Assembly (NCBI GenBank): GCA_029887795.1
Contig: JARXPE010000001.1
Span: 65,386-129,385, forward strand
DNA: 64,000 bases
DNA from: Thermoproteota archaeon
GTDB lineage: Archaea; Thermoproteota; Methanomethylicia; Methanomethylicales; Methanomethylicaceae
Reading direction: 5' to 3'
In this document: positions 43,928 to 52,769 of the stretch, one piece after another
Position numbering within the stretch: position 1 is the stretch's first letter
Layout: every line of letters begins with the position of its first letter
The notes under the pieces: generated by a model
Told to the model about the DNA's origin: nothing
Databases searched by the model: none
What the model saw: the letters and a program-made list of their open reading frames with translations, nothing else
Program-made: the position numbers and the translations under genes

Positions 43928-44920
43928 TTGCGCTCAAAGCAGAATTTTAACGCCATAAGTGCCGCGTTCATAGTAAGTGCTTCTATAAATATTGTATATA
44001 CTTTAATAGTAAGCTACAACGAACCACAAGGATTTTGTGGACCAGAAGGAGTATTGCTCGTTCAGTCGCCATTATTAATGCTTATGCCTTTGAACTACCT
44101 ATTTATGCTGACAGGGGTAACAGGACTTTTAAGTCCGTATGTAAGGGGTTTGATGAAGAGAGGGTTTTCGAGGTTAGACCTCAAGAGGCTCTTCTTGGGG
44201 ATGGTTGCGGCGGGAGGGTCCGTCTATTCAGGAGGCAACAAGTATTGTATAAGGTTCTATGGTAAAGATCTGGTGCTCCATACGATCTTTGCGGACCTTG
44301 CGTATGTGATCTATAACATTAGACCTGGAACGACGTGTGCGCGGGGGAGTTATGTCACCCAACTCTATTGTAAAGAGGCGGTCAGGGAGCTCAGAGAGTT
44401 CTCTCCTGAATTTGAGACTCGCTGTGGAGGGGAGCCCTCCCTTTCTTTCGTTCTAGAGGGAGCATCAGACGTTAAGATCGAGGCGTCAAGGGTTTTAATG
44501 TCCACGGGTGGCTGGATCTCTTGTTCCTTCGTCAATACCACTTGTGGTCTAAGAGCCTATCCAAGGCTCGGTGTCGGAGCTGCCCTGCCAAGCAACATGC
44601 TGTCTGACTATTCGAAACTGATGTCTGATGTCGGTTTAAAATTTAATATTTACCAAGATAAGAGATACGGCTGTAAGGGGTACCTAGCAACGCCAGATTT
44701 GATAACTATTAGGGGATTCTTTGACTTGGGCGGATTTTTGGAAGGTACCAAAGTCAAGAGAGGAGAGTTTGCAGGTATGGAAAAGAACAGCCTACTCGCT
44801 TCTCTGATCCAGGCGACAAGTCTTAGATTCTCCTCAAGAGGGGAGGCCATAAAGAAGATAAGAGAGCTCGGCTACGATGATGAGTTAAAGGTTTACTTGA
44901 ACAGACTAATGCTTGGCTAA
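43928..44920 (+). CDS. Membrane-anchored degenerate LAGLIDADG-like protein
   Basis: 330 residues from TTG 43928 with GAGGAGAT upstream. Two N-terminal membrane helices (about 8-30 and 46-68) are followed by a domain that resembles paired LAGLIDADG homing-endonuclease motifs: LKRLFLGMVAAGGSVYSGG and later FFDLGGFLEGTKVKRGEF. The catalytic acids of the motif are absent (AAGGS in place of IDGDG), so it is probably not a nuclease. Cysteines are numerous in the C-terminal half. Function unknown. Cotranscribed with SSS, JAMM and HIT genes. Confidence 0.65.
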   Translation: MRSKQNFNAISAAFIVSASINIVYTLIVSYNEPQGFCGPEGVLLVQSPLLMLMPLNYLFMLTGVTGLLSPYVRGLMKRGFSRLDLKRLFLGMVAAGGSVYSGGNKYCIRFYGKDLVLHTIFADLAYVIYNIRPGTTCARGSYVTQLYCKEAVRELREFSPEFETRCGGEPSLSFVLEGASDVKIEASRVLMSTGGWISCSFVNTTCGLRAYPRLGVGAALPSNMLSDYSKLMSDVGLKFNIYQDKRYGCKGYLATPDLITIRGFFDLGGFLEGTKVKRGEFAGMEKNSLLASLIQATSLRFSSRGEAIKKIRELGYDDELKVYLNRLMLG

Positions 44921-44930
44921 GGAGGAGCGA

Positions 44931-45419
44931 ATGTTGAAGAACCTCTGGGCACCATGGAGACTGGCTTTTATTGTTGAAGAAAAGAAAGACGTATGTATCT
45001 TTTGTGAAAAACCCAAAGAGAATGACGATGATAAGAATCTAATTTTTGCGAGGGGAGGCAGTGTCTTCGGCATGCTGAACAAATACCCTTACAACGCCGG
45101 TCACCTCATGATAGCACCCTACAGACACATAAAAAATATTGAGGACTTAGAAGAAGGGGAATGGAAGGAGATATTTGAGCTTCTTAGGGACAGCATGAAT
45201 GTTCTGAAGAGGACAATGTCTCCGGAGGGGTTCAACATAGGCTTCAATGTGGGCAGGGCAGCTGGCGCAGGGTACGATCATATCCACTTGCACGTGGTGC
45301 CCAGGTGGAACGGAGACACAAACTTTATGCCAGTCTTGTCTGACACTAAGGTAATACCAGAACATTTAGAAGAAACCTACAGGAAGATCCGAGATGGTAT
45401 CAGAGCCCTAAAGCCATAA
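44931..45419 (+). CDS. HIT-family hydrolase/nucleotidyl transferase
   Basis: 162 residues from ATG 44931, after GGAGGAGCG. It has the zinc-type CIFC near the N-terminus (VCIFCEKPKEN) and the catalytic HIHLHVVPRW triad. Similar to archaeal HIT proteins that hydrolyse AMP or GMP conjugates, or to diadenosine phosphate hydrolases. Its last 20 bases overlap the end of the reverse feoB gene. Confidence 0.92.
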   Translation: MLKNLWAPWRLAFIVEEKKDVCIFCEKPKENDDDKNLIFARGGSVFGMLNKYPYNAGHLMIAPYRHIKNIEDLEEGEWKEIFELLRDSMNVLKRTMSPEGFNIGFNVGRAAGAGYDHIHLHVVPRWNGDTNFMPVLSDTKVIPEHLEETYRKIRDGIRALKP

Positions 45420-47340
45420 GGACCCTGATTCCAACGCTACCAATAAAAATTGCCAAGGTTACATCCATCAGGGTGATTGCTAACGCATTCTTTAAACCAT
45501 ATTCTTTGATCAGTGCAGAGAGGGTTGCTACGCATGGTATGTAAAGGACCATAACGAGGGTGAAGGCAATCATTTGGGCAGGTGTCATGAAGGTGGAGAA
45601 GTCGGTTGTGCCAACATAGGTGGCCAACATTATCAAGGCCAGCTCCTTCCTTAGAAAGCCGAATATGAAGGCTATGCCCGTGGCAACGGGCAATCCCAAT
45701 AATCCAACGGTCACTGGTGAGATTGCATTAACTATCAGACCAACTAAATTAAGAGACGAGGCCAATGAGACGACGAAGGATCCGAGGACTATCAACGGCA
45801 AAGCAATGTAAACAAAGTCCTTGGTCTTTATCCATGTCTTCTTCAAGACTAAAGTGATATTAAGCATCCTGAGTGGCGGCATCTCCATGATGAGACCAAC
45901 GGGTTCCTCGGGAAGCACTTTAAACAGTAGTTTGCCAATCAAAAAGACTATGAGGAGATCAAGGGCGTATATTGATAAGGCTACAAGAGGACCCAAATAT
46001 GACCCCGCAACACCTAGAATTATTACAGTCCTTGCGGAGCAGGGTATTAGCACCACTAATGCTCCTAAGAGGAGGCGCTCTCTCCTAGTTTCCATGATCC
46101 TGCACCCAATACATGCGGGTACGCTACATCCGTACCCCAAGAGCATCGGTATGAATGCCTTGCCATGTAGTCCTATCTTGTGCATCAGTGAGTCTAGGAG
46201 AAATGCGGCTCGTGGCAAATATCCAGTATCCTCCAATATTGATAATAGCAGGTAAAAAAGGGCCACGTAGGGAAGCGCGATGGAGGTCGCCGCACCTAGT
46301 CCAAAGATTACTCCATCAAGTAAGAGTGAGGAAAATATCGGGTCAAATGATTGGAGATGTGGACGAATGCTCTCGATCATCCAAACAAAAAATTCATCTA
46401 TGTAAGCGGAAAGGGAGCTCCCCACGGAGAAGATTAATAGAAATACTCCTGAAAGCGTCAATAAAAGGATTAGGTAGCCAAATACCTTGTGGGACAGTAG
46501 ACCGTCTATACGATCCTCAAGGGTTATAGCAGGCTTTGTGTGGGATATTGTGACTTGCTGTGCGATGCGATGTGAGAGCGCGTATCTCTCAGACGATATT
46601 ATAACTGAAGGAGGCTCTCCATGAAGATCTTCCATAGTTTTCATTATTGAGTTGATCTTTTCCAAGACTTGTGCGTCTTTTAGAAATCGAGATGTTATTA
46701 TCGGATCTCCTTCTAAAACCTTTATTGAGACCCAGTCCAAAGGATAAGGAGACTCAATATTCTGGAAGTGACTCAACACCTGTGATATGTATGCCTCTAC
46801 CTCCCTACCATAAGTCAGGCGGCGACTCTTGGCGGGTCTTGCCAAGACGGCTTCTACAAGTTCAGTTATACCAACGCCAGAAGTGGCGACTATCGGTATT
46901 ACAGGTACGCCCAAGAGCCTTGAGAGTCTATCGTCCCGAACCTCGATTCCTTTTTTGGTTGCTTCGTCGATCATATTTAACGCAACGATAAGGGGCGCAT
47001 TCATCTCCATAAGCTGGATAGTGAGAAAGAGGTTTCTCTCGAGTGCGGTCGCATCAACTACATTGATTATCACATCAGCCTCGCCGGAAAGAATGTAGTC
47101 CCTAGTTACGACCTCCTCTTCTGAGAATGACGTTAGGGAGTAAGTGCCAGGCAGATCAACAACTTTGATCTTTATACCCTTGTAGACCAGTGTGCCCTTC
47201 GCCACTTCCACAGTCTTACCGGGCCAGTTTCCGACCGACTGGTTTAAACCCGTCAGGCTGTTGAATAAAGAACTCTTTCCAACATTGGGGTTCCCCACGA
47301 GCGCTACTGTTATCTCGACTTCCTTGGACGACCTTTCCAT
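45400..47340 (-). CDS. feoB: Ferrous iron transport protein B (FeoB)
   Basis: 646 residues. The GTPase N-terminal domain carries G1 GNPNVGKSS, switch DLPGTYSLTSFSEEEVV and G4 NMID. About eight membrane helices form the channel, with the Gate motifs LPRAAFLLDSLMHKIGLHGK and MLLGYGCSVPACIGCR. It imports Fe2+. It is the distal gene of the dtxR-feoA/HTH-feoB operon, 12 bp after the FeoA/HTH gene. Confidence 0.95.
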   Translation of the reverse strand: MERSSKEVEITVALVGNPNVGKSSLFNSLTGLNQSVGNWPGKTVEVAKGTLVYKGIKIKVVDLPGTYSLTSFSEEEVVTRDYILSGEADVIINVVDATALERNLFLTIQLMEMNAPLIVALNMIDEATKKGIEVRDDRLSRLLGVPVIPIVATSGVGITELVEAVLARPAKSRRLTYGREVEAYISQVLSHFQNIESPYPLDWVSIKVLEGDPIITSRFLKDAQVLEKINSIMKTMEDLHGEPPSVIISSERYALSHRIAQQVTISHTKPAITLEDRIDGLLSHKVFGYLILLLTLSGVFLLIFSVGSSLSAYIDEFFVWMIESIRPHLQSFDPIFSSLLLDGVIFGLGAATSIALPYVALFYLLLSILEDTGYLPRAAFLLDSLMHKIGLHGKAFIPMLLGYGCSVPACIGCRIMETRRERLLLGALVVLIPCSARTVIILGVAGSYLGPLVALSIYALDLLIVFLIGKLLFKVLPEEPVGLIMEMPPLRMLNITLVLKKTWIKTKDFVYIALPLIVLGSFVVSLASSLNLVGLIVNAISPVTVGLLGLPVATGIAFIFGFLRKELALIMLATYVGTTDFSTFMTPAQMIAFTLVMVLYIPCVATLSALIKEYGLKNALAITLMDVTLAIFIGSVGIRVLMALGL

Positions 47341-47352
47341 TCTTTACCCTCC

Positions 47353-47925
47353 TCATATGGGCTTGACAAGAACCTTTGAGGCAACCCCTCTACCGATGGC
47401 AACTTTCGTGGATCGAACCGAAAGCTCCAAAGGACCTCCCATGGGGGCTCTCCTCAACAATTTCACTACAGTGCCAGGAGTGATTCCAAGGCTGCATAAC
47501 CGCGAGATCAGACCTCTTCCGCCTACCAAGAAGACGACCTCTGCTTCCCTGCCCTCAGGCAACTCGAGGAGGGGCACTAGCTCCTCTATGTGGTAAGGTA
47601 CGGCCTTCAGGCGGCTGTAGAAGTCGTCAATGCAGGATCTATCGATCTTGTGGCATGAGATCCAGTGGTCTACTGAATTGAGGCGTGCGCTCGCATCGCC
47701 ACGGTGTATGATGGAGTCGTGAATGAAACGTTCTCTGTGATTCAGAAGTAGAGACTCGCCCCTATCAGTGATCTTTAATTGACCGCCTTCCTCTTGGAGA
47801 AGTCCATTAGCGATTGCAGAATCAAGCTCCTTTTCATGAAAGCCAGATTTTGTTACATCCTCCCTAGTGACAGTCCCTAGTTTTGACTTCAGTTTGCAGA
47901 AAGCCTCAAGTAACTCCTCCAGCAA
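47353..47925 (-). CDS. FeoA-domain protein with N-terminal HTH-like region
   Basis: About 190 residues from TTG 47925, which follows GGAGGGATGATCAG directly after the DtxR stop; ATG 47961 is in frame but would overlap DtxR. The N-terminal ~110 residues resemble a DtxR-like winged helix (GFHEKELDSAIANGLLQEEG, plus IIHRGDASARLN). The C-terminus is a FeoA SH3-like fold (LISRLCSLGITPGTVVKLLR). This fusion could link iron sensing to FeoB activity. Confidence 0.85.
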   Translation of the reverse strand: MLEELLEAFCKLKSKLGTVTREDVTKSGFHEKELDSAIANGLLQEEGGQLKITDRGESLLLNHRERFIHDSIIHRGDASARLNSVDHWISCHKIDRSCIDDFYSRLKAVPYHIEELVPLLELPEGREAEVVFLVGGRGLISRLCSLGITPGTVVKLLRRAPMGGPLELSVRSTKVAIGRGVASKVLVKPI

Positions 47926-47929
47926 CTGA

Positions 47930-48364
47930 TCATCCCTCCGATATAGGGATCGGCTTTCCATGGGGGCATGATTTTGGTTTTCCCAGCTTCTCGTACAGCC
48001 GCTCGAGGATCTCGCCACTCAGATGGTGCTCTATACCGCAGACCTCGCTCTGAACTTTGGAGGGATCCAGCCCCAAGTATTGGAAGAAGAAGCACTCCAA
48101 GATTCGGTGCCTCTTGAGTATTGCTCTGGCATATTTTTTCCCCTCCTCTGTGAGCCTCACACCCCCGTAGCTGATCCATACGACCAGCCCCCTCTCAGCC
48201 AGCTTCTGGATCATTTCGGTTACCGTGGAGGGATAAACTCCAAGGCGTTCTGAGAGCTCCTTTGTGCGAACCGTTCTCTTCGGACCCTCCTCAGAGATCA
48301 CGTAAATGAGTTCGAGGTAGTCGTCGGGGTTCTTACGATCTTCCTTGGACAAGACCACACCCAA
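47930..48364 (-). CDS. DtxR/MntR-family metal-dependent repressor
   Basis: 144 residues: a winged helix (ELSERLGVYPSTVTEMIQKL) and the dimerisation/metal-binding helix region (RHRILECFFFQYLGLDPSKV, CGIEHHLSGEILERL) with the typical Cys, Glu and His ligands. It lacks the SH3-like third domain of DtxR. It is the first gene of the feo operon and is expected to repress it when iron or manganese is high. Confidence 0.9.
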   Translation of the reverse strand: MGVVLSKEDRKNPDDYLELIYVISEEGPKRTVRTKELSERLGVYPSTVTEMIQKLAERGLVVWISYGGVRLTEEGKKYARAILKRHRILECFFFQYLGLDPSKVQSEVCGIEHHLSGEILERLYEKLGKPKSCPHGKPIPISEG

Positions 48365-48430
48365 TTTTTTCGGGTCACCGAAAAATATAAGGATTTCGGC
48401 GGATAGAAAAATATCGCCAATAGAACATAA

Positions 48431-48760
48431 TTATTTTAGCTCTGATAACAGACTCCTTGCAAGGGCGCTTTCTTTTCCCCGAAAGACCTCATAGGGACCA
48501 TATTTCGAGTAGATTTCTTTGATTGATGCTTTAACGCTCGCTTCATCATTGCCTTCTACGGTTATTTTGAGAATGTCTATCTGGAGACCTTTCAGTAGAA
48601 AATAGGATATGGGGCCTATGGCGCCCAATTTCTCTGCTTGAGTAGTTATCTTTGTTCCGTACTTTTTGGCAATTAGCTCTAAATCCTTGATGGTAATCCG
48701 AATACCTCTTTGTTTAAAGAGATCATTCGGGAAATAGTAGAAGGTAGTGGTAACCACCAT
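48431..48760 (-). CDS. Hypothetical protein, about 109 residues
   Basis: From ATG 48760 with GGGGTGA seven bases upstream (48778 is in frame but overlaps the previous gene). Sequence TTTFYYFPNDLFKQRGIRIT, then two alpha/beta repeats. No family recognised. It may belong with the substrate-binding protein encoded just before it. Confidence 0.65.
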   Translation of the reverse strand: MVVTTTFYYFPNDLFKQRGIRITIKDLELIAKKYGTKITTQAEKLGAIGPISYFLLKGLQIDILKITVEGNDEASVKASIKEIYSKYGPYEVFRGKESALARSLLSELK

Positions 48761-48767
48761 AACAAAT

Positions 48768-49784
48768 TCACCCCGCATACTTACTTGGGAGAGGGAAGTT
48801 CTCGCGCTTCAGTGACGTTAAGGCGTTCTGGTAATAGGTTAGGTCTATTTTGGACAGCAGGAGAATGTAATCATTTTGAGATATTAAGGAAGGGACCAAC
48901 AAAGAGTAAAAGTCTCGAAGATCGCCATAATTAATATATGCACTGAGGGGGTTCCTAGCCCTGCCCAATTCAGGGTCAGTATAGAATATGCTATAATAAA
49001 CTATTTCAATCGGAATCCCAGGCAGATACTTCTTCACCATAGGAAGAGACTCGTTTGTGTTAGAATATGCAAAAACCTCTGCTTTAATGAGTGCCCTTAT
49101 GAACTTTGTTACAGCATCTGGATTAGACTTAATAAAAGACTCCGAGAATGCTTGAAGGCAACAGGGGTAGTCTCTGTTATAGACCTTTGCGTCCCATATG
49201 GAGATGCTCAAGTTTCTGTAATTCGCCAAAGAAGCATATGGTTCCCACAATAACGAGGCATCCACAGCTCCAGATTCCAAAGCTGAGAGGGCATCTGGTG
49301 GAGACAAATACTCCTTGATGGTGATGTTCACGCTTGATTTTGAGATTACATCTTTGAATACATAATCACCTGGGACATATTGAACCGTGCCGAGACGCAT
49401 GCCTGAAAGCTCCTTGATGCTTGATATCGAAAAGGTCCTGTTTGTGACCAAGGCTGTACCATCCAAGGAATTTCCTGCAACAATCCTGATGTCAAGGTTC
49501 TTTATGAAGGCTGCCAAGGCTACTGAGGTTATCGGGGCACCGTCTATTTCTTTGGAATAAAGTGCGCCCACAAGCTGCGCCACTGTAGGGTATTCCTTGA
49601 GCGTTACTTCAAGACCTTCTTGGGCGAAATACCCTTTTTCATAAGCGACCCATACGAGACCATAGCTAGCTGCAGGCATGTAGCCGATCCTGATCTTTAT
49701 TGGTGGGGGTTTGTAGAGTACAAAACCTGCAAAGGCAGCCACAACAATTACCGTAATAGCGACTAAAATGTATGCTCTCCTCAT
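48768..49784 (-). CDS. Anchored substrate-binding protein, NMT1/SsuA-like
   Basis: 338 residues from ATG 49784. An N-terminal helix (ILVAITVIVVAAFAGFVLYK) anchors it, and the rest is a two-lobe binding protein of the nitrate/sulfonate/taurine or pyrimidine-precursor kind (RIGYMPAASYGLVWVAYEKG, GYFAQEGLEVTL). No ATPase or permease is adjacent, so it either works with a transporter elsewhere or senses its ligand. Cys residues in YPCCLQAFSES. Ligand unknown. Confidence 0.85.
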   Translation of the reverse strand: MRRAYILVAITVIVVAAFAGFVLYKPPPIKIRIGYMPAASYGLVWVAYEKGYFAQEGLEVTLKEYPTVAQLVGALYSKEIDGAPITSVALAAFIKNLDIRIVAGNSLDGTALVTNRTFSISSIKELSGMRLGTVQYVPGDYVFKDVISKSSVNITIKEYLSPPDALSALESGAVDASLLWEPYASLANYRNLSISIWDAKVYNRDYPCCLQAFSESFIKSNPDAVTKFIRALIKAEVFAYSNTNESLPMVKKYLPGIPIEIVYYSIFYTDPELGRARNPLSAYINYGDLRDFYSLLVPSLISQNDYILLLSKIDLTYYQNALTSLKRENFPLPSKYAG

Positions 49785-49826
49785 AATCCTCAATTCCTAA
49801 ATATGGGGCAATTTAATAACCGTTTC

Positions 49827-50021
49827 TCAACTCTTAACTTTAGAGAGTTTTATCTGAGCGATTACGTGTTGTACGTCCCTTGATTCTATTCCCTTCATAA
49901 CGGAAACGGCTTTTTCAGTGTTATTTCGCGTCCCGCAGAAGCAGCAAGTGAATGAAGACGCCCCCTCCCTTCCAGCACAGACCGCCCCGCATTTTCTACA
50001 AAGGTAAATATTGTACCTCAA
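49827..50021 (-). CDS. Zinc-ribbon protein, DUF1922-like
   Basis: 64 residues from TTG 50021, preceded by GGGG at short range; in-frame codons upstream to 50126 look non-coding. Two CxxC pairs (LCRKCGAVC and CCFCGTRN) form a zinc ribbon, followed by a helix (SRDVQHVIAQIKLSK). It resembles DUF1922 proteins of methanogens. No function known. Divergent from eIF1. Confidence 0.6.
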   Translation of the reverse strand: MRYNIYLCRKCGAVCAGREGASSFTCCFCGTRNNTEKAVSVMKGIESRDVQHVIAQIKLSKVKS

Positions 50022-50147
50022 TCCCCAACCCCTGCAGTATTTAATTCTTAAAATCAGCAGTTGATAAAAGCTATGCATTCTCTGCAAAAAACCATAAATA
50101 GCCCATTCTTGATATACATTCAACACGCAATTAGGTGATTGGCAAAC

Positions 50148-50456
50148 TTGAGTGAGATCTGTTCAAAATGTGGACTCCCTAAAGATCTATGTGTTTGTGA
50201 GGCAATTGTTAAGGAGCAACAGAGAATAAGAGTGTTTTTGGAAAAAAGAAAGTGGGGAAGAGACGTTACTATCGTAGAGGGCATAGACGAGAAGAGCATA
50301 AATCTTAAGGAGCTATCAGGTAAGCTTAAGAGTAGGCTGGCATGTGGAGGCACCGAGAAAAACGGCAGAATAGAGCTTCAGGGAGACCATCGCGAGAAGG
50401 CTGCGGAGATTTTGATAGAGAGCGGGTTCCCTGCGGATAATATTGATGTGGAGTAA
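50148..50456 (+). CDS. Translation initiation factor aIF1 (SUI1)
   Basis: 102 residues from TTG 50148, eight bases after GGTGAT (TTG 50139 is the alternative). A short N-terminal zinc motif (CSKCGLPKDLCVC) precedes the SUI1 domain with KKRKWGRDVTIVEGID-type core and GGTEKNGRIELQGDHREK. It helps choose the start codon on the small ribosomal subunit. Confidence 0.93.
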   Translation: MSEICSKCGLPKDLCVCEAIVKEQQRIRVFLEKRKWGRDVTIVEGIDEKSINLKELSGKLKSRLACGGTEKNGRIELQGDHREKAAEILIESGFPADNIDVE

Positions 50457-50462
50457 CGAAGC

Positions 50463-50681
50463 TTGGAAAACCTCAAGGATACTCTCACTTCCCTAAAAAG
50501 GGGGAAGGTAAGACCTAAAGCCTGCCCAAGATGCGGGAGCGTAAATGTTTCGGTACTCACAATGACCGGATATATTTCTCAACCAACATACCTTTGTAAC
50601 AACTGTGGATTTCAGGGAAATATTTTCTTGGAGATTGAGAAAGAAGAGGAAAGGGAGAGAAGAAAAGGTAAAGAAGAATAA
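50463..50681 (+). CDS. Small zinc-ribbon protein
   Basis: 72 residues from TTG 50463, seven bases after the eIF1 stop. One zinc ribbon CPRCGSVNVSV ... LCNNCGFQGN and a highly charged tail of Glu, Arg and Lys. Similar small ribbons are common in archaea and may bind nucleic acid. Probably cotranscribed with aIF1. Confidence 0.8.
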   Translation: MENLKDTLTSLKRGKVRPKACPRCGSVNVSVLTMTGYISQPTYLCNNCGFQGNIFLEIEKEEERERRKGKEE

Positions 50682-50730
50682 GGAATGAAGAGAAATAGAG
50701 GGATAAAGAAAAGAAAATGGACTTCTAGAT

Positions 50731-51711
50731 TCATTGAAGCGGTACTTCAATGCCAAGTTCTTTCATTAACTCCTTGTACCTGTTTCGGACGGTCACCTCA
50801 GTGACCTGCGCTGCCTGTGCAATTTCCTTTTGGGTTCTCCGCTCATTTTCTAGCAAGGATGCTACATAAATGGCAGCGGCAGCAAGTCCCGCAGGATCTT
50901 TTCCTGCAGTTATTCCTCGTTTTTTAGCCTCTCGAACTATTTCTGCCGCTTTGTGTTGCGTTATCCCACTTAGATCCAAGGCGCCTCCAATTCTGGTGAT
51001 AAAGTCCACTGGGTCTGCGATGGGAATGTTTACATCTACCTCTCTCAGCAGTAACCGATAGCAACGGGCAACATCCTTCCGACCTGCCTTCGTATATTTA
51101 GCGATCTCGTCCAAAGTCCTAGGTACTTTCTGCGTCCTGCAGGCGGCGTATATGGCTGCAGCCATAACTGATTCGATGGATCTCCCCCTAACCAAGCCCT
51201 TTTCAACAGCCTTGCGGTAAATTACGGCAGCCTCCTCCTTTACACTCTTTGGTAAACCTATTTGCGAGCTAATTCGATCAAGTTCGCTCATCGCCTGTGC
51301 CAGATTTCTGTCCAACGAGCTGTGAACACGAGTTCTTATCTGCCACTTCCTCCAACGAAGGATCTCTATTCGCTTTCTTGGCTCTAATCTCCGACCCATG
51401 GCATCCTTGTCCCTCCAGTCGATGACTGTGGAGAGACCTCTGTCGTGGACTGTTGGCGATAGAGGAGAGCCAACTCTGCTCCTTTTGTCTCTTTCTTCAG
51501 ATGTAAAGGCCCTCCACTCAGGACCTCTGTCAATGATCTTCTCTGATATGACCAAACCACAATTTGTGCATGTGACCTCTCCCCTCTCAAAGCTCCTTGC
51601 AAAGCTTGTGCCGCCGCAGTTGGGGCACTTCACACTCTCCTGATCGCTTGCAGAAGCTCTGTTTTCCTTCTTCTCTTTTTTTGGAGAGGTCTTAACTTCT
51701 GCTTGATACAT
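50731..51711 (-). CDS. tfb: Transcription initiation factor B (TFB)
   Basis: 326 residues from ATG 51711 (TTG 51720 possible). An N-terminal linker precedes the zinc ribbon [13 protein letters not shown] ... CTNCGLVI, the B-finger region ([20 protein letters not shown]) and two cyclin-like repeats. It recruits RNA polymerase to TBP-bound promoters. This is the standard full-length form. Confidence 0.95.
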   Translation of the reverse strand: MYQAEVKTSPKKEKKENRASASDQESVKCPNCGGTSFARSFERGEVTCTNCGLVISEKIIDRGPEWRAFTSEERDKRSRVGSPLSPTVHDRGLSTVIDWRDKDAMGRRLEPRKRIEILRWRKWQIRTRVHSSLDRNLAQAMSELDRISSQIGLPKSVKEEAAVIYRKAVEKGLVRGRSIESVMAAAIYAACRTQKVPRTLDEIAKYTKAGRKDVARCYRLLLREVDVNIPIADPVDFITRIGGALDLSGITQHKAAEIVREAKKRGITAGKDPAGLAAAAIYVASLLENERRTQKEIAQAAQVTEVTVRNRYKELMKELGIEVPLQ

Positions 51712-51720
51712 ACCACTCAA

Positions 51721-51922
51721 CCCAAAAATTTTATATGGGAGTAAAAACGCGTTATATCTTATATTTAAACTTTTCGATTTGTTTATATTTACGAAGACAG
51801 GACATAATTAAAGCTTTCGAAAAACTTCGTCCAGATATCATAAACTATCATAAAAATTCAAAATGCAATCTTGAAGTGGTAATTAAGAAAAATTAATAAA
51901 TCATCGGGCTTTTTTGTTTAAT
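51721..51922. other. Spacer with promoter elements, no further gene seen
   Basis: An AT-rich stretch between tfb and tRNA-Gln. The tfb promoter and the tRNA promoter (AATTAATAAA at 51891-51900, about 30 bp before the tRNA) are all that I can identify. Confidence 0.5.
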
Positions 51923-51998
51923 AGCCCGGTGGTGTAGCGGCCAAGCATAGCGGGCTCTGGCCCCGCTGACGAGAGTTCGAATCTCTCCCGGGCTACCA
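51923..51998 (+). tRNA. tRNA-Gln (anticodon CUG)
   Basis: 76 bases including encoded CCA, no intron. Acceptor arms AGCCCGG/CCGGGCT close exactly; anticodon stem GCGGG/CCCGC encloses CTCTGGC, giving CUG at position 34-36, which reads CAG. T-arm GAGAG TTCGAAT CTCTC. A TATA-like element lies about 30 bp upstream. Confidence 0.95.
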
Positions 51999-52072
51999 CA
52001 CTTTATGGCTTCTTGTCAAACCACCATTTCTGATAGAGGGGAAAAGTTAGTCAAAAAGAGACAATTTTGTAT

Positions 52073-52699
52073 TTAAATTACACCCCAAGATCTCAACCAT
52101 TCCGTAACCCCTGCGTATATCAATTGTGCAGCGAATGCGGCGATGATTATGGTCATAAAACGACCCAATGCTCTGATGCCGTTTCTTCCAAAGACGCTGA
52201 CCAAGATTTCGGAGTACCTCAGCAGCAAATATGTTACAAAGGTAACGATAAATATACTTGCGATTAACAAAAACAAAGGAACGAGCCCAGACAACACAAT
52301 AATAGTCGTCATTGTGCCAGGACCAACCAAAAGAGGCGTAGCAATTGGAACAATAGCTACCTCGGCGTGGGACTCGAGAGACTTGGTTCTCGGCAACCCA
52401 CCGAGCATTTCTATTGCAATAGCCATAAGAAGTATTCCGCCACCTACTTGCAGGCTTGATATGCTAACATGAAAGAAACTGAGGAGATAGCTTCCTCCGA
52501 GTGCCAAGGCAACCGCTATTATCAGCACTGCAAATGAGGAATTCCTAACTATTCTGTGGCGCTCAGTAACCTCCAGATCATCGGTAAGGCTTAAAAAGGT
52601 TGGTATAACGCTTATCGGGTTTAATATTGCGAATATCTGCCCGGTTATAAATACGATCTGAGCAAAAATGGCTGAAGGATCTCCGATGAGGTCGATCAT
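52073..52699 (-). CDS. MarC-family integral membrane protein
   Basis: 208 residues with six membrane helices. The MarC signature is visible in FAILNPISVIPTFLSLTDDL near the N-terminus and in IVPIATPLLVGPGTMTTIIV. Despite the name it is not an antibiotic pump; archaeal members have been linked to amino acid export. No neighbour suggests a substrate. Confidence 0.9.
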   Translation of the reverse strand: MIDLIGDPSAIFAQIVFITGQIFAILNPISVIPTFLSLTDDLEVTERHRIVRNSSFAVLIIAVALALGGSYLLSFFHVSISSLQVGGGILLMAIAIEMLGGLPRTKSLESHAEVAIVPIATPLLVGPGTMTTIIVLSGLVPLFLLIASIFIVTFVTYLLLRYSEILVSVFGRNGIRALGRFMTIIIAAFAAQLIYAGVTEWLRSWGVI

Positions 52700-52769
52700 T
52701 TTTATTGCCTACTGAGACCATATATTAATGAGATTTAAAATTTTTGGAGGGTTTGCGGATATGGAAAAA

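Noticed and set aside
43928-44920. Intein or homing endonuclease
   Set aside because: The LAGLIDADG-like motifs lack their acidic residues, there are membrane helices and no splicing blocks, and the host gene is not interrupted.
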